Of a stretch of 64,000 nt of DNA, positions 9,055 to 18,213 are shown one piece after another; position 1 is the stretch's first letter; the number at the start of each line of letters is the position of its first letter. The DNA is taken from assembly GCF_020404765.1 (NCBI RefSeq), contig NZ_JAIVEM010000006.1, positions 248,001-312,000 on the forward strand, read 5' to 3'. Both the position numbers and the translations under genes were made by a program. The stretch comes from Paenibacillus sp. BJ-4. GTDB taxonomy: Bacteria > Bacillota > Bacilli > Paenibacillales > Paenibacillaceae. The notes beneath the pieces were generated by a model. The model had not been told where the DNA came from and ran no database searches. It saw only the letters and a program-made list of their open reading frames with translations.

Positions 9055-10599
9055 ATGATGACTGCGATCTGGTTCGTTCTCGTTGCTGTAGCCGCGTTAT
9101 TCTTTGGGTTCGGGATTGGTTATTTTATTCGCAAATCTATTGCAGAAGCTAAAATCTCCAGTGCGGAAGAAGCTGCCGCGCAAATCGTGGAGAACGCGAA
9201 AAAAGAGGCGGAAGCACTGAAGAAAGAAACGGTATTGGAAGCGAAAGATGAAATCCACCGCATCCGTGCCGAAGCTGAAAAAGAAACTCGTGAACGTCGC
9301 AATGAAATTCAACGACAGGAACGAAGATTGCTGCAAAAAGAAGAATCGCTGGATAAAAAATTGGAATCGCTGGAACGCAAAGAAGAACAAGTGGCCAACA
9401 AAGAGAAACGAATCGATGAAACCCAGCAGCAAATTGATTTGATTTACAAGAGTCAGGTAACTGAGCTGGAGCGTATTTCCAATCTGACGATGGAGGATGC
9501 AAGAAGTATTATTCTGACCAATGTAGAGCAGGAAGTTCGTCATGAAACAGCTCAGATGATTAAGGAAATTGAACAGCAGGCCAAAGAAGAGGCGGACAAA
9601 AAGTCTCGTGAGATCATCACACTGGCCATCCAACGCTGTGCGGCAGACCATGTAGCAGAAACGACGGTTTCTGTTGTCACGTTGCCAAACGAAGAAATGA
9701 AAGGACGGATTATCGGGCGTGAAGGCCGTAATATCCGTGCACTTGAAACCCTTACGGGGATTGACCTCATTATTGATGATACGCCGGAAGCTGTTATTTT
9801 GTCCGGATTTGATCCGATTCGTAGAGAGATTGCGCGTACTGCGCTTGAGAAGCTCGTAGCGGACGGACGGATACATCCGGCACGTATTGAAGAGATGGTT
9901 GAAAAATCCCGTAAAGAAGTGGACGAACGAATCCGCGAGTATGGCGAACAGGCCACCTTCGAGGTAGGCGTGCATAGCCTGCATCCGGATTTAATCAAAA
10001 TTTTGGGGCGTCTCAAGTTCCGTACGAGCTACGGACAGAACGTATTGAAGCACTCGATGGAAGTTGCATACTTGACAGGTCTGATGGCCGGAGAACTGGG
10101 CGAGGACGTTGTACTGGCAAGACGGGCAGGATTACTGCATGACATCGGGAAGGCGCTGGATCACGAAGTGGAAGGATCACACGTTGAAATTGGCGTGGAA
10201 CTAGCGAAGAAGTACAAGGAACACCCGGTCGTCATCAACAGCATTGCTTCACATCACGGCGACTGCGAAGCGACTTCAGTGATCGCCATGCTGGTCGGGG
10301 CAGCAGATGCATTGTCAGCTGCAAGACCGGGAGCGCGGCGTGAAACGCTAGAGACGTACATCCGTCGTCTTGAGAAGCTGGAACGTATCTCCGAGTCTTT
10401 TGAAGGCGTTGAAAAATCATACGCGATTCAAGCCGGACGCGAAGTTCGTGTCATGGTACAGCCAGAGAAAATTGATGATGCGGAAGCATTCCGACTGGCC
10501 CGCGATATAACGAAAACGATTGAAAATGAACTGGATTATCCTGGTCATATCAAGGTTACCGTCATTCGCGAGACCCGTGCGGTAGAATACGCAAAATAA
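9055..10599 (+). CDS. rny: Ribonuclease Y
   Basis: 514 aa. It has an N-terminal membrane helix (residues ~5-25, [20 protein letters not shown]), a long coiled coil (~30-200), a KH domain with [15 protein letters not shown], an HD domain with [12 protein letters not shown], and a C-terminal tail ending [10 protein letters not shown]. It is the endoribonuclease that starts bulk mRNA decay at the membrane. The start at 9055 has GGGGAGGTGAACAGT just upstream; the in-frame extension further upstream is unrelated leader sequence. ymdB follows, as in Bacillus. Confidence 0.97.
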   Translation: MMTAIWFVLVAVAALFFGFGIGYFIRKSIAEAKISSAEEAAAQIVENAKKEAEALKKETVLEAKDEIHRIRAEAEKETRERRNEIQRQERRLLQKEESLDKKLESLERKEEQVANKEKRIDETQQQIDLIYKSQVTELERISNLTMEDARSIILTNVEQEVRHETAQMIKEIEQQAKEEADKKSREIITLAIQRCAADHVAETTVSVVTLPNEEMKGRIIGREGRNIRALETLTGIDLIIDDTPEAVILSGFDPIRREIARTALEKLVADGRIHPARIEEMVEKSRKEVDERIREYGEQATFEVGVHSLHPDLIKILGRLKFRTSYGQNVLKHSMEVAYLTGLMAGELGEDVVLARRAGLLHDIGKALDHEVEGSHVEIGVELAKKYKEHPVVINSIASHHGDCEATSVIAMLVGAADALSAARPGARRETLETYIRRLEKLERISESFEGVEKSYAIQAGREVRVMVQPEKIDDAEAFRLARDITKTIENELDYPGHIKVTVIRETRAVEYAK

Positions 10600-10612
10600 A
10601 AGCATTTCAATG

Positions 10613-10645
10613 AAAAGTGGCCGCTGCTTGTAGGGCCACTTTTCA
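10613..10645 (+). terminator. Hairpin terminator or attenuator between rny and ymdB
   Basis: AAAAGTGGCC pairs perfectly with GGCCACTTTT over an 11-nt loop. The T run is short, so termination may be partial and leave ymdB expressed by readthrough. Confidence 0.65.
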
Positions 10646-10675
10646 TTATGTAAGGCAGACTAGGGAGGGCTTTCT

Positions 10676-11470
10676 ATCAACGTATTATTTATTGGAGACA
10701 TCGTCGGCAGTGTAGGCAGAAAGGCACTGAGGGAAAATCTTCCTTCGTTAAAGTCAAAATATAACCCGCATATTATTATTGTCAATGGAGAAAATGCGGC
10801 TTCGGGAAGAGGGATTACTCCAGCCATCGCCAGAGAGTTTTTTGATTGGGGCGTTCATGGGATTACGATGGGGAATCATACTTGGGACAATAAGGAAATA
10901 TTTGATTTTATAGATGATGAGCCGCGCATTATACGCCCGGCTAACTTTCCACCAGGAACACCGGGACGGGGGTATACCGTTGTAAAGGGTGGAGGTAAAG
11001 AACTGGCAATCGTTAATTTGCAGGGTAGAACCTTTTTGCCAGCTATTGATTGTCCGTTTCGCGCAGCAGATGAAATTGTAGATGAACTGCGCAAAAAGCA
11101 CAAGCATATTCTGGTCGATTTTCATGCCGAAGCAACCTCGGAAAAGATCGCCATGGGCTGGCATCTGGATGGACGTGCTTCCATTGTGGTCGGTACACAC
11201 ACACATGTACAGAGTAATGATGATACCATTTTGCCGCAAGGAACTGCGTATCAGACAGATGCGGGAATGGTAGGTCCCTATGAGGGAGTGCTTGGTATGC
11301 AAAAAGAAGCTGTGCTACAGAAATTCCAGACACAGCTTCCGGTACGTTTTCAAGTGGACATGGGCAAATGGCACTTCCATGCCATCAGCGTGGAGTTGGA
11401 TGATAACAATGGAAAAGCCCGCAAGATTCAGAAAATTAGACTTAAAGAAGATGAATGGCGGATGGATTAA
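10676..11470 (+). CDS. ymdB: TIGR00282-family metallophosphoesterase YmdB, apparent AUC start
   Basis: 264 aa if started at the ATC at 10676, the same length as Bacillus subtilis YmdB. The frame encodes N-V-L-F-I-G-D-I-V-G immediately after that codon, and carries GENAASGRG, GNHTWDNKEI, FHAEATSEK and GTHTHVQ, the metal-binding motifs of this phosphodiesterase family acting on cyclic nucleotides. No ATG, GTG or TTG lies between an in-frame TAG at 10661 and this point. AGGGAGGG ends 6 nt before the ATC. The first canonical start (ATG 10868) would delete strand 1 and the first metal-binding Asp. YmdB affects sporulation and biofilm gene expression in Bacillus. Confidence 0.88.
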   Translation: MNVLFIGDIVGSVGRKALRENLPSLKSKYNPHIIIVNGENAASGRGITPAIAREFFDWGVHGITMGNHTWDNKEIFDFIDDEPRIIRPANFPPGTPGRGYTVVKGGGKELAIVNLQGRTFLPAIDCPFRAADEIVDELRKKHKHILVDFHAEATSEKIAMGWHLDGRASIVVGTHTHVQSNDDTILPQGTAYQTDAGMVGPYEGVLGMQKEAVLQKFQTQLPVRFQVDMGKWHFHAISVELDDNNGKARKIQKIRLKEDEWRMD

Positions 11471-11520
11471 CCTTTTTACAAGCTCCTTAAGGAAACAATA
11501 TGGAAAACTGTCACCAAAAA

Positions 11521-11549
11521 GCAGGAATTTTTTGCTGACCCTCGAATAA
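11521..11549 (+). promoter_or_regulatory. Sigma-H-like promoter for spoVS
   Basis: GCAGGAATT at 11521-11529 fits a sigma-H -35 (RnAGGAwww) and GAATAA at 11544-11549 fits the -10 core, with suitable spacing and ~50 nt to the spoVS start. B. subtilis spoVS is sigma-H dependent, which supports the assignment; the R position of the -10 is not matched. Confidence 0.55.
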
Positions 11550-11599
11550 CATCTAATAGTGGAATCAAACCATCATCATTCCCAGGGGAGGTACTTACT

Positions 11600-11860
11600 A
11601 TGGATGTATTAAAAGTATCAGCAAAATCCAATCCCAATTCAGTTGCAGGCGCGCTTGCAGGAGTACTGCGTGAACGCGGAAATGCAGAATTGCAGGCGAT
11701 TGGAGCCGGTGCACTAAACCAAGCCATTAAAGCGGTAGCCATTGCCCGGGGATTTGTCGCACCAAGCGGAGTGGATTTGATTTGTATTCCTGCTTTTACA
11801 GACATTGTTATAGACGGAGAAGATCGGACCGCAATTAAATTGATTGTAGAGCCAAGATAA
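11600..11860 (+). CDS. spoVS: Stage V sporulation protein S
   Basis: 86 aa, essentially the full family length. It begins MDVLKVSAKSNPNSVAGALAG and contains IGAGALNQAIKAVAIARGFV and VIDGEDRTAIKLIVEPR, hallmarks of the Alba-like SpoVS family. Null mutants in Bacillus block at stage V of sporulation. GGGGAGGT lies before the ATG. It is preceded by a sigma-H-like promoter and followed by a strong terminator, so it can be monocistronic. Confidence 0.97.
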   Translation: MDVLKVSAKSNPNSVAGALAGVLRERGNAELQAIGAGALNQAIKAVAIARGFVAPSGVDLICIPAFTDIVIDGEDRTAIKLIVEPR

Positions 11861-11877
11861 TAAATGAACGTTGCCTG

Positions 11878-11909
11878 AGCCTGTTTACGCTTCGTAAACG
11901 GGCTTTTTT
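11878..11909 (+). terminator. Rho-independent terminator after spoVS
   Basis: AGCCTGTTTACG pairs with CGTAAACGGGCT (one wobble) around CTT, followed by a T run. Confidence 0.82.
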
Positions 11910-11982
11910 GCTTTGTGGCTTGTTGCGATATGATTTTTTTAAAATACATTTCGTGCTTAGCTATGAATGGGGGGAAAAGTGC

Positions 11983-12999
11983 ATGAACGGTAAGTCAAAT
12001 ACCAAACGGCCAGTTGTTGACTTTCATTGTGATGTACTGTGTAAAATGCAGCTCAATCCACGAGTAGATTTCAGTCATTCATCACTGGATGTCACAAAAG
12101 AGCGCTTGCTGGAAGGTAATGTGCGATTGCAAACGTTCGCCATATATATATCCCAGGTATTGGGCATGCCAAGAATAGAGCATGTAGTTCGTCAAATTGA
12201 GCTGTTCAGGCAGCATGTCGTATCTTCCTCTGGTGGACTTAGAGCCTTGCTTTGGCGGGAAGACTTGCAAGAACAAGACGAACTGACAAAAAAGCTGACG
12301 TATTTGGACGGTAATGAGTCAGATCAAGCCCACTCAGCTTGGGCTTTACTCTCATTGGAGGGAACAGACGCGCTGGAAGGGAATCCGTTTTATGCGGAAC
12401 TGTGCTATGCCATGGGGATACGGTTCATTGGGCTGACGTGGAATTATGCAAACTGGGCGGCTGACGGCATTATGGAACCAAGAGGGGGAGGCCTGACACG
12501 TAAAGGGCGTGAGCTGGTCAAGCGCTGCAATGAGCTGGGGCTATTGCTAGATGTATCGCATTTGTCCGTACAAGGATTCTGGGAGGTATTAGAGGAGGCA
12601 ACTTTGCCGCCAATTGCCTCGCATTCGAACGCTTTTGGCGTTTGCTCTCATCCACGCAATCTGCGGGATGATCAGATTCGGGCATTGATCGCATGTAACG
12701 GACGAATCGGTTTGACTTTCGTAACGATGTTTATCCAGGAGCAGGGTACTGTGACCGCTGAGGATCTGTTACCTCATATTGAGCATATTTGTGCTTTAGG
12801 CGGTGCAGGGCATATGATGTTCGGCTCTGATTTTGACGGTATCGAACGTTATGTACAGGGATTGGAGCATCCAGGGAAATATCCCGAGTTCGCAGAATTG
12901 CTATTAAAGCATTATCCTGAGGAACTGGTCAAAGGCTGGTTGGGAGGACATGCGCTCCATTATTTGCAAACCAATCTGCCCTCTAAACCGTCTTCTTGA
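11983..12999 (+). CDS. Membrane-type dipeptidase, peptidase family M19
   Basis: 338 aa. The zinc-binding HxD is in VVDFHCDVLCK; further motifs are GIRFIGLTWN, LLDVSHLS, ASHSNAFGVCSHPRNL and MMFGSDFDGIE, which match renal-dipeptidase-like M19 enzymes. The substrate is probably a dipeptide, but several M19 proteins have other roles. Start at 11983 was chosen for GGGGGGAAAAG 3-5 nt upstream; the longer ORF would run into the spoVS terminator. No signal peptide is evident, so it is likely cytoplasmic. Confidence 0.88.
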   Translation: MNGKSNTKRPVVDFHCDVLCKMQLNPRVDFSHSSLDVTKERLLEGNVRLQTFAIYISQVLGMPRIEHVVRQIELFRQHVVSSSGGLRALLWREDLQEQDELTKKLTYLDGNESDQAHSAWALLSLEGTDALEGNPFYAELCYAMGIRFIGLTWNYANWAADGIMEPRGGGLTRKGRELVKRCNELGLLLDVSHLSVQGFWEVLEEATLPPIASHSNAFGVCSHPRNLRDDQIRALIACNGRIGLTFVTMFIQEQGTVTAEDLLPHIEHICALGGAGHMMFGSDFDGIERYVQGLEHPGKYPEFAELLLKHYPEELVKGWLGGHALHYLQTNLPSKPSS

Positions 13000-13200
13000 A
13001 TATTTATATTGTATAAATATATACACAAAAAAACTCCTAGGTCCGGTTATCGGATAGGAAGCAGGTAAATGAACGAAACTCAAGACTGATTAGGGCGAAA
13101 AAGGGAACTTTGTGTGCTTTCCTTTTCTTTCTTGACGAAATAGGAGTATAATAGCATAGATGTGTTAAGTATTGTATAGAGAAAAAGGAGTGACCACACG

Positions 13201-13773
13201 ATGAGTAAAATCGTACCTGTCGGCGTTTCCGCCCGTCATATTCACCTGACCCAAGAGCATATTGAAATTTTGTTTGGAGCAGGCTATCAACTGACTGAAT
13301 TTAAACCTTTGTCCCAACCAGGACAATTTGCCGCAAATGAAACGGTAGCTGTAATTGGTTCTAAGGGCCAATTTGATAAGGTTCGCATTTTGGGACCTGC
13401 TCGTCCAGCTTCCCAGCTCGAAATCTCTCGTACAGATTCCTTTGCTATTGGTGTAAAAGCACCTGTACGCGAATCTGGCAACATTGAGGGTACACCAGGA
13501 ATTACGGTAAAAGGACCAGCCGGAGAAGTGGAACTGCAAGAAGGTGTTATTGTAGCAGCTCGCCATATTCACTTCCATACATCTGATGCAGCTAAATGGG
13601 ACATTAAAGACAAGCAGTTGCTGAAAGTACGTGTCGGCGGCGAACGTGGTCTTGTGTTTGAAAATGTTATTGCACGTGTATCTGACTCCTTTGCTTTGGA
13701 TATGCACATTGATACGGATGAAGCGAACGGAGCCGGTGTGAAAAACGGCGACAGCGCTGAAATCGTAGACTAA
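13201..13773 (+). CDS. pduL: PduL-type phosphate propanoyltransferase
   Basis: 190 aa. Two conserved His motifs, VSARHIHLTQEHIE near the N-terminus and AARHIHFHTSDA in the second half, give the metal-binding His residues of PduL. LGPARPASQLEISRTD is also characteristic. The enzyme interconverts acyl-CoA and acyl phosphate. In this organism type it likely acts as a cytosolic phosphotransacetylase-like enzyme, since no microcompartment genes are nearby. AAAGGAG lies before the ATG. Confidence 0.92.
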   Translation: MSKIVPVGVSARHIHLTQEHIEILFGAGYQLTEFKPLSQPGQFAANETVAVIGSKGQFDKVRILGPARPASQLEISRTDSFAIGVKAPVRESGNIEGTPGITVKGPAGEVELQEGVIVAARHIHFHTSDAAKWDIKDKQLLKVRVGGERGLVFENVIARVSDSFALDMHIDTDEANGAGVKNGDSAEIVD

Positions 13774-13804
13774 TATACGTATTGAATGCCGGAAGGCTTT
13801 TTGG

Positions 13805-13837
13805 AGCTCGATTCTTGCAAAGGAATCGGGCTTTTTT
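13805..13837 (+). terminator. Rho-independent terminator after pduL
   Basis: AGCTCGATTC and GAATCGGGCT pair (one wobble) across an 8-nt loop, followed by a T run. Confidence 0.8.
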
Positions 13838-14081
13838 ACATAGATAAGAAATAGATAGAAAATTCACAAATCTCCACATATACATATAAAGATCACTCGC
13901 TCACATTGCAGCCAATTGATGTCTGTGGCCTGATCTATGGCTATGGGGTATAAATCATGCTATAATTTAGTGTAATGCCTTTTTCAAAGGATTTTAATGA
14001 GCTTAAAAGGATATGTACATGTATAAGGATTCAGCAAAAGCGCGAATGGCGTGAAATAGATGGTGTAAGGAGTGACCAGGA

Positions 14082-15635
14082 ATGGCTAAGGAAACAAAAG
14101 ATTACTCCAAATATTTTGATTTCTCGGATGCGAAGATTATTTCTGAAGATGAGCATAGCAAAAAGATCCGTATTCGCGGACGTGAAATCAACATTATGGC
14201 GGAGCCGAACCATAGAAAAGAAAAGCAGCGCGGTAAAGAGGACGTACAAGTATTATATGATAACGCAGTTCCAGATGAGCTGAAGCATATCGGTGAGGGA
14301 AAGCATTATATCGTATATACATTTGGTTGCCAGATGAACGAGCATGATTCCGAAACCATAAAAGGCTTGCTGGAGCAAATGGGTTACCAGGCAACCGAGG
14401 ATCGGAAGGAAGCAGATATCATTTTATTGAATACTTGCGCCATCCGTGAAAATGCGGAGGATAAAGTGTTTGGCGAGCTGGGTCACCTCAAGCATCTCAA
14501 AACAGAAAAGCCAGGGCTGCTGCTCGGCGTGTGTGGCTGCATGTCGCAGGAAGAGAATGTCGTTAACCGGATTATGCAGAAACATGGTTTTGTCGATATG
14601 ATTTTTGGTACCCATAACATTCATCGTTTGCCTCAACTCGTCAAGGAAGCACTGTTCAGCAAAGAAATGGTGGTTGAAGTGTGGTCCAAGGAAGGCGACA
14701 TTATCGAAAACCTGCCGAAGAAGCGTGAGGGAATGCGGGCTTGGGTAAACATCATGTACGGGTGTGATAAATTTTGCACCTATTGCATCGTTCCCTTCAC
14801 ACGTGGTAAGGAAAGAAGCCGCCGACCAGAGGATGTTATCGCAGAGGTACGGGATTTGGCGCGTCAGGGCTTTAAAGAGATTACCTTGCTGGGTCAGAAT
14901 GTCAATGCCTATGGCAAGGATTTGAAGGATATGAATTACAGATTCGGGGATCTGATGGATGATATGCGCAAGATCAATATCCCGCGTGTACGTTTTACCA
15001 CATCACACCCACGTGATTTTGATGACCATTTGGTTGAAGTGCTCGGTAAGGGCGGCAATTTGGTGGAGCATATTCATCTGCCTGTACAATCCGGTAATAC
15101 GGATATATTGAAGAAAATGAACCGAAAATATACTCGTGAGCGTGTTTTGGAGCTGGCAGCGAAGATCAAAGCGGCTGTTCCACATGTTTCTCTAACAACG
15201 GATATTATTGTAGGATTCCCGGGTGAAACGGACGAACAGTTTGAAGATACACTATCGCTTGTGCGAGAGGTTGGCTACGACTTCGCCTATACATTCATCT
15301 ATTCACCACGTGAAGGTACGCCAGCTGCTTCGATGGAAGACAATGTACCTATGGAGGTCAAAAAAGAGCGTCTTCAGCGACTTAACAGGGTTGTGAATGA
15401 AAACAGTCTCCGCTTTAACAGTAGACTGCGGGGCGAGGTGGTTGAGGTACTGGTAGAAGGCGAGAGCAAAAATAACAGCGAGGTGCTCGCCGGACGGACC
15501 CGATCTAATAAGCTCGTGCATTTTGAAGGTTCCAAGGATCTGATCGGTACTTTTGTTCAAGTGAAAATTACAGAGCCTATGACCTTTTATATCAAGGGTG
15601 ATCTGGTTCAAACCGCAGTGGCGGTTAACGGATAA
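14082..15635 (+). CDS. miaB: tRNA-2-methylthio-N6-isopentenyladenosine synthase MiaB
   Basis: 517 aa radical-SAM methylthiotransferase modifying A37 of tRNAs that read UNN codons. The N-terminal UPF0004 domain carries three cluster Cys ([31 protein letters not shown]). The radical-SAM CxxxCxxC is in [22 protein letters not shown] domain ends the protein. The ~65-residue N-terminal extension before the core is typical of Bacilli. AAGGAGTG lies upstream of the ATG. ricA follows 78 nt downstream as in Bacillus. Confidence 0.97.
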   Translation: MAKETKDYSKYFDFSDAKIISEDEHSKKIRIRGREINIMAEPNHRKEKQRGKEDVQVLYDNAVPDELKHIGEGKHYIVYTFGCQMNEHDSETIKGLLEQMGYQATEDRKEADIILLNTCAIRENAEDKVFGELGHLKHLKTEKPGLLLGVCGCMSQEENVVNRIMQKHGFVDMIFGTHNIHRLPQLVKEALFSKEMVVEVWSKEGDIIENLPKKREGMRAWVNIMYGCDKFCTYCIVPFTRGKERSRRPEDVIAEVRDLARQGFKEITLLGQNVNAYGKDLKDMNYRFGDLMDDMRKINIPRVRFTTSHPRDFDDHLVEVLGKGGNLVEHIHLPVQSGNTDILKKMNRKYTRERVLELAAKIKAAVPHVSLTTDIIVGFPGETDEQFEDTLSLVREVGYDFAYTFIYSPREGTPAASMEDNVPMEVKKERLQRLNRVVNENSLRFNSRLRGEVVEVLVEGESKNNSEVLAGRTRSNKLVHFEGSKDLIGTFVQVKITEPMTFYIKGDLVQTAVAVNG

Positions 15636-15713
15636 AAAAAGAAATTCTAGCGGATTGCATGGGGATGACGATTTTATGCAAGATCGCCTAAGTGAGAAAA
15701 GGAGCGATGGACA

Positions 15714-16166
15714 GTGACAGAGGAGCGGTTGCAACAGACAGAACTTCAATCGGCGGCGCACCAGCATGATCATTTGGTCAATCGCGATATGATATTGGCA
15801 AAAGCCAAAGAGTTAGCTGGTATTTTGGGCAACAGTGAGGAAGTGCAGATATTTCGGAAAGCTGAAGAGAAGATTCGGGATCATGGGCGCATCCAGCAAC
15901 TGATTGCAACAATGAAGAAGAAGCAAAAGGAAATTGTAGCATTTGAATCCCTGAAGAATCAAAAAATGATTGCCAAAATAGAGGCTGAGCTTCAGGAGCT
16001 GCAGGAAGAGCTTGACGGTATTCCGATTGTAACGGAGTTCCAGCAAAGTCAGGTGGAAATTAATGAGTTGCTGCAAATGGTGATCATGGCTATCCGTGAT
16101 ACGGTTGCAGAAAAGGTAAATGTAGAAGAGGGAAAAAGTACTTCTGCCTCTAATTGTAGTGACTAA
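15714..16166 (+). CDS. ricA: RicA (YmcA), YlbF/YmcA family
   Basis: 150 aa, helical. The core from MILAKAKELAGIL to QVEINELLQMVIMAIRDTVAEKV is the YlbF/YmcA (Com_YlbF) fold, and a C-terminal Cys is present in SASNCSD. In Bacillus RicA joins RicF (YlbF) and RicT (YaaT) in a complex needed for mRNA maturation, competence, biofilm and sporulation. The miaB-ricA neighbourhood matches. Start is GTG with AAAGGAG upstream; a variable 20-residue N-terminus precedes the core. Confidence 0.85.
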   Translation: MTEERLQQTELQSAAHQHDHLVNRDMILAKAKELAGILGNSEEVQIFRKAEEKIRDHGRIQQLIATMKKKQKEIVAFESLKNQKMIAKIEAELQELQEELDGIPIVTEFQQSQVEINELLQMVIMAIRDTVAEKVNVEEGKSTSASNCSD

Positions 16167-16176
16167 AATGAGGTGT

Positions 16177-16210
16177 AAGGTGTGGAGGCTTAGCTTCCAC
16201 GCCTTTTTTT
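16177..16210 (+). terminator. Rho-independent terminator after ricA
   Basis: AAGGTGTGGAGGCT pairs with AGCTTCCACGCCTT (two G-T or G-A irregularities) with a minimal loop, followed by seven T residues. Confidence 0.82.
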
Positions 16211-16301
16211 CGAAGGCAATCCGAGTCGTGCATGCTGAACTATGTATACGGTGCCGGACATCAAGAATGAGTGACATCGAAGAAGGGATGAAAACAAGGG
16301 A

Positions 16302-16724
16302 ATGGATAAGCTGCGTAAGATGATAGAGGGGGAAGAGAATACATTCTGGAGTTACTTGGGATGTGAGCTGGTCGGTGCGGATGAGAACGAGGTACACATC
16401 GCTTTGCAGGCTGGCCCGCAGCATACGAATGTAATGGGGATTGTCCATGGGGGTGTGCTGACTTCGTTAATGGACCAGGCAATGGGAATGGTCGCCATGG
16501 GGTCGCGTCAAATGCAGTCATGTGTAACGACGAACCTGAATGTTCATTTTTTGTCAGCAATGAGGCAAGGGGCATTGCAAGTGAAAGCCCGGATTCTTCA
16601 TCAGGCAGGTCGCACCATCACTACGGAAGCAGAAGTAAGGAATAGTGAAGGGACACTTGGTTGCATATCTACGGCAACCTTTCGAGTGTTGCATAAACAG
16701 CCCAGTGAATCAGACAAGGCCTAA
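16302..16724 (+). CDS. PaaI-family hotdog thioesterase
   Basis: 140 aa. VMGIVHGGVLTSLMDQAMGMV carries the conserved HGG and the acidic residue one helix later, as in PaaI/YdiI-type acyl-CoA thioesterases. The second half, including VTTNLNVHFLSAMRQGAL, completes a single hotdog fold. Substrate unknown. It stands between the ricA terminator and the NAD-salvage cluster and may be transcribed alone. Confidence 0.85.
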   Translation: MDKLRKMIEGEENTFWSYLGCELVGADENEVHIALQAGPQHTNVMGIVHGGVLTSLMDQAMGMVAMGSRQMQSCVTTNLNVHFLSAMRQGALQVKARILHQAGRTITTEAEVRNSEGTLGCISTATFRVLHKQPSESDKA

Positions 16725-16728
16725 CGCT

Positions 16729-16755
16729 TGACAAAACTTTTTATTATGTCATAAT
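16729..16755 (+). promoter_or_regulatory. Promoter with palindrome ahead of the Nudix regulator
   Basis: TTGACA at 16729-16734 and CATAAT at 16750-16755 (15-nt spacing, short). The -10 is half of a perfect palindrome, ATTATG-T-CATAAT (16743-16755), a good candidate for an autoregulatory operator. A start site downstream of here argues that translation begins at 16778-16790, not at the ATG at 16754. Confidence 0.5.
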
Positions 16756-16789
16756 GAATTTATCAAAACGATATAATATGGTGATGCGA

Positions 16790-17578
16790 ATGGATAACAA
16801 TCGTACAAACGAAGAGGCGCAGAAGGCGTCTTACAACATTAAGAAATACCGCACCCCGGATGGTGCTCCGGCAGATATCGTTATGTTTACCTTAACGAAG
16901 CGGGAACGCAAGACGGTGACGAAGACATTGCCGATCCGGGAGCTTAAGGTAATGCTTATCAAGCGCCGCAGATGGCCGTTTGAGGGACGCTGGGCCTTGC
17001 CCGGAGGATTTTGTCAGGAAGATGAGTCTATGTATGGAGCGGCCAAGCGAGAACTATTAGAGGAGACCGGTGTGGACGGCGGACATCTGGAGTATTTAGG
17101 TGTATACAGCGGACCAGGGCGTGATCCGCGTGGCTGGATTATATCGCATGCATTTTTTGCATTGGTAGAGGAATGGATGCTGGAGCAGCGGCAGGCAGCG
17201 GATGATGCTTCCGAAGTAGGATTGTTCACGATCCGTGAGGCACTGGAGGAATTGGAGCTGGCGTTCGATCACCGGGACATCATAGTCGATGCTTATCGGA
17301 AAATTCAGTTGCAGATGTTGCAGACGACGATAGCCAAGCAATTTTTACCGCCGCATTTTACACTGGGCGAGCTGTACCAGGTGATTCAGAGTGTCGTACC
17401 GGATTTTGAAGAGCCGAATTTTATCCGTAAAATAACATCGACCCGCAGCAGACAGGGAATACTGGAAGAAGTAAGGGATGAGGCCGGTAAACCGCTCAGC
17501 TCCAATCAGTATTCACAAAGACCGGCTCAGCTGTACCGTTTTAGTGACAGAGTACCGCGGTTGTCTATCTACACATAA
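16790..17578 (+). CDS. nrtR: Nudix-domain protein with C-terminal winged helix, NrtR-like NAD regulator
   Basis: About 262 aa. The Nudix box GGFCQEDESMYGAAKRELLEETGV is intact, including REL-xEE-xG. The C-terminal ~90 residues (FTLGELYQVIQSVV, then FRK-like FIRKITSTRSRQGILEEV) fit the winged-helix of NrtR, the ADP-ribose-sensing repressor of NAD genes. The next two genes are nicotinamidase and nicotinate phosphoribosyltransferase, which is the classic NrtR regulon. Because the catalytic Glu residues are kept it may also hydrolyse ADP-ribose-like compounds. Start is uncertain: ATGs at 16754, 16778, 16784 and 16790 are in frame. Confidence 0.75.
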   Translation: MDNNRTNEEAQKASYNIKKYRTPDGAPADIVMFTLTKRERKTVTKTLPIRELKVMLIKRRRWPFEGRWALPGGFCQEDESMYGAAKRELLEETGVDGGHLEYLGVYSGPGRDPRGWIISHAFFALVEEWMLEQRQAADDASEVGLFTIREALEELELAFDHRDIIVDAYRKIQLQMLQTTIAKQFLPPHFTLGELYQVIQSVVPDFEEPNFIRKITSTRSRQGILEEVRDEAGKPLSSNQYSQRPAQLYRFSDRVPRLSIYT

Positions 17579-17646
17579 TGTGATGGGATAGGTCATACGA
17601 AGAACGCACAATCCCCAACTTTGTGGATGAAGGAGCTAACTGTACG

Positions 17647-18213
17647 ATGAAGGCACTCATTGTTATTGATTACACGAAGGATTTTGTAGATGGTAGCTTG
17701 CCTGTAGGTCAACCGGCGATTGATTTGGATGATCGGATTGCAGCAATCACACAGGCGTATGTGGATCAGGGGGACTTTGTTGTCATGGCTGTGGATTTGC
17801 ATGAGGAAAGCGACCCTTATCATCCGGAGAGTAAGCTGTTTCCCCCACATAATATACGTGGAACGGAGGGACGACATTTATATGGCAAGCTCCAAACCCT
17901 CTATGAGCAACAAAGTGATTCCATCTATTGGTTGGATAAAACACGGTATAGTGCGTTCGCTGGGACCGATCTGGAGCTCAGGTTGCGCGAACGAGGCATT
18001 TTGGAAGTTCATCTGATTGGTGTATGTACAGATATATGTGTACTCCATACGGCTGTAGACGCTTATAACAAAGGATTTGCTATTACCGTATACAAGGATG
18101 CTGTGGCGAGCTTTAATCAGGCAGGACATGATTGGGCTTTGGGTCATTTTGAGGGAAGTTTGGGAGCTGCCGTATGGTCGGCTGAGGATACGATTTTACT
18201 ACAGAAGAAGTGA
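17647..18213 (+). CDS. pncA: Nicotinamidase-type cysteine hydrolase
   Basis: 188 aa isochorismatase-fold enzyme. The catalytic triad is visible: Asp in VIDYTKDFV, Lys in WLDKTRYSAF and the nucleophile in GVCTDICVLHTA. VDLHEESDPYHPES supplies metal-binding Asp and His residues. It converts nicotinamide to nicotinate, feeding the phosphoribosyltransferase encoded next. Start at 17647 was chosen since AAGGAG lies 11 nt upstream and the protein then starts at the first strand. Function is supported by the pncB neighbour. Confidence 0.87.
   Translation: MKALIVIDYTKDFVDGSLPVGQPAIDLDDRIAAITQAYVDQGDFVVMAVDLHEESDPYHPESKLFPPHNIRGTEGRHLYGKLQTLYEQQSDSIYWLDKTRYSAFAGTDLELRLRERGILEVHLIGVCTDICVLHTAVDAYNKGFAITVYKDAVASFNQAGHDWALGHFEGSLGAAVWSAEDTILLQKK

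Noticed and set aside
9097..9984. Long minus-strand frame (295 codons) opposite rny
   Set aside because: It is the antisense of the rny coiled coil (Glu/Lys codons read as Phe/Leu), with no SD or homology.
10754..11302. Minus-strand frame opposite ymdB
   Set aside because: Antisense shadow of a well-supported conserved gene.
13124..13152. TTGACG...TATAAT before pduL as a promoter
   Set aside because: The spacing is only 9 nt and no suitable -35 lies 16-18 nt before the TATAAT.
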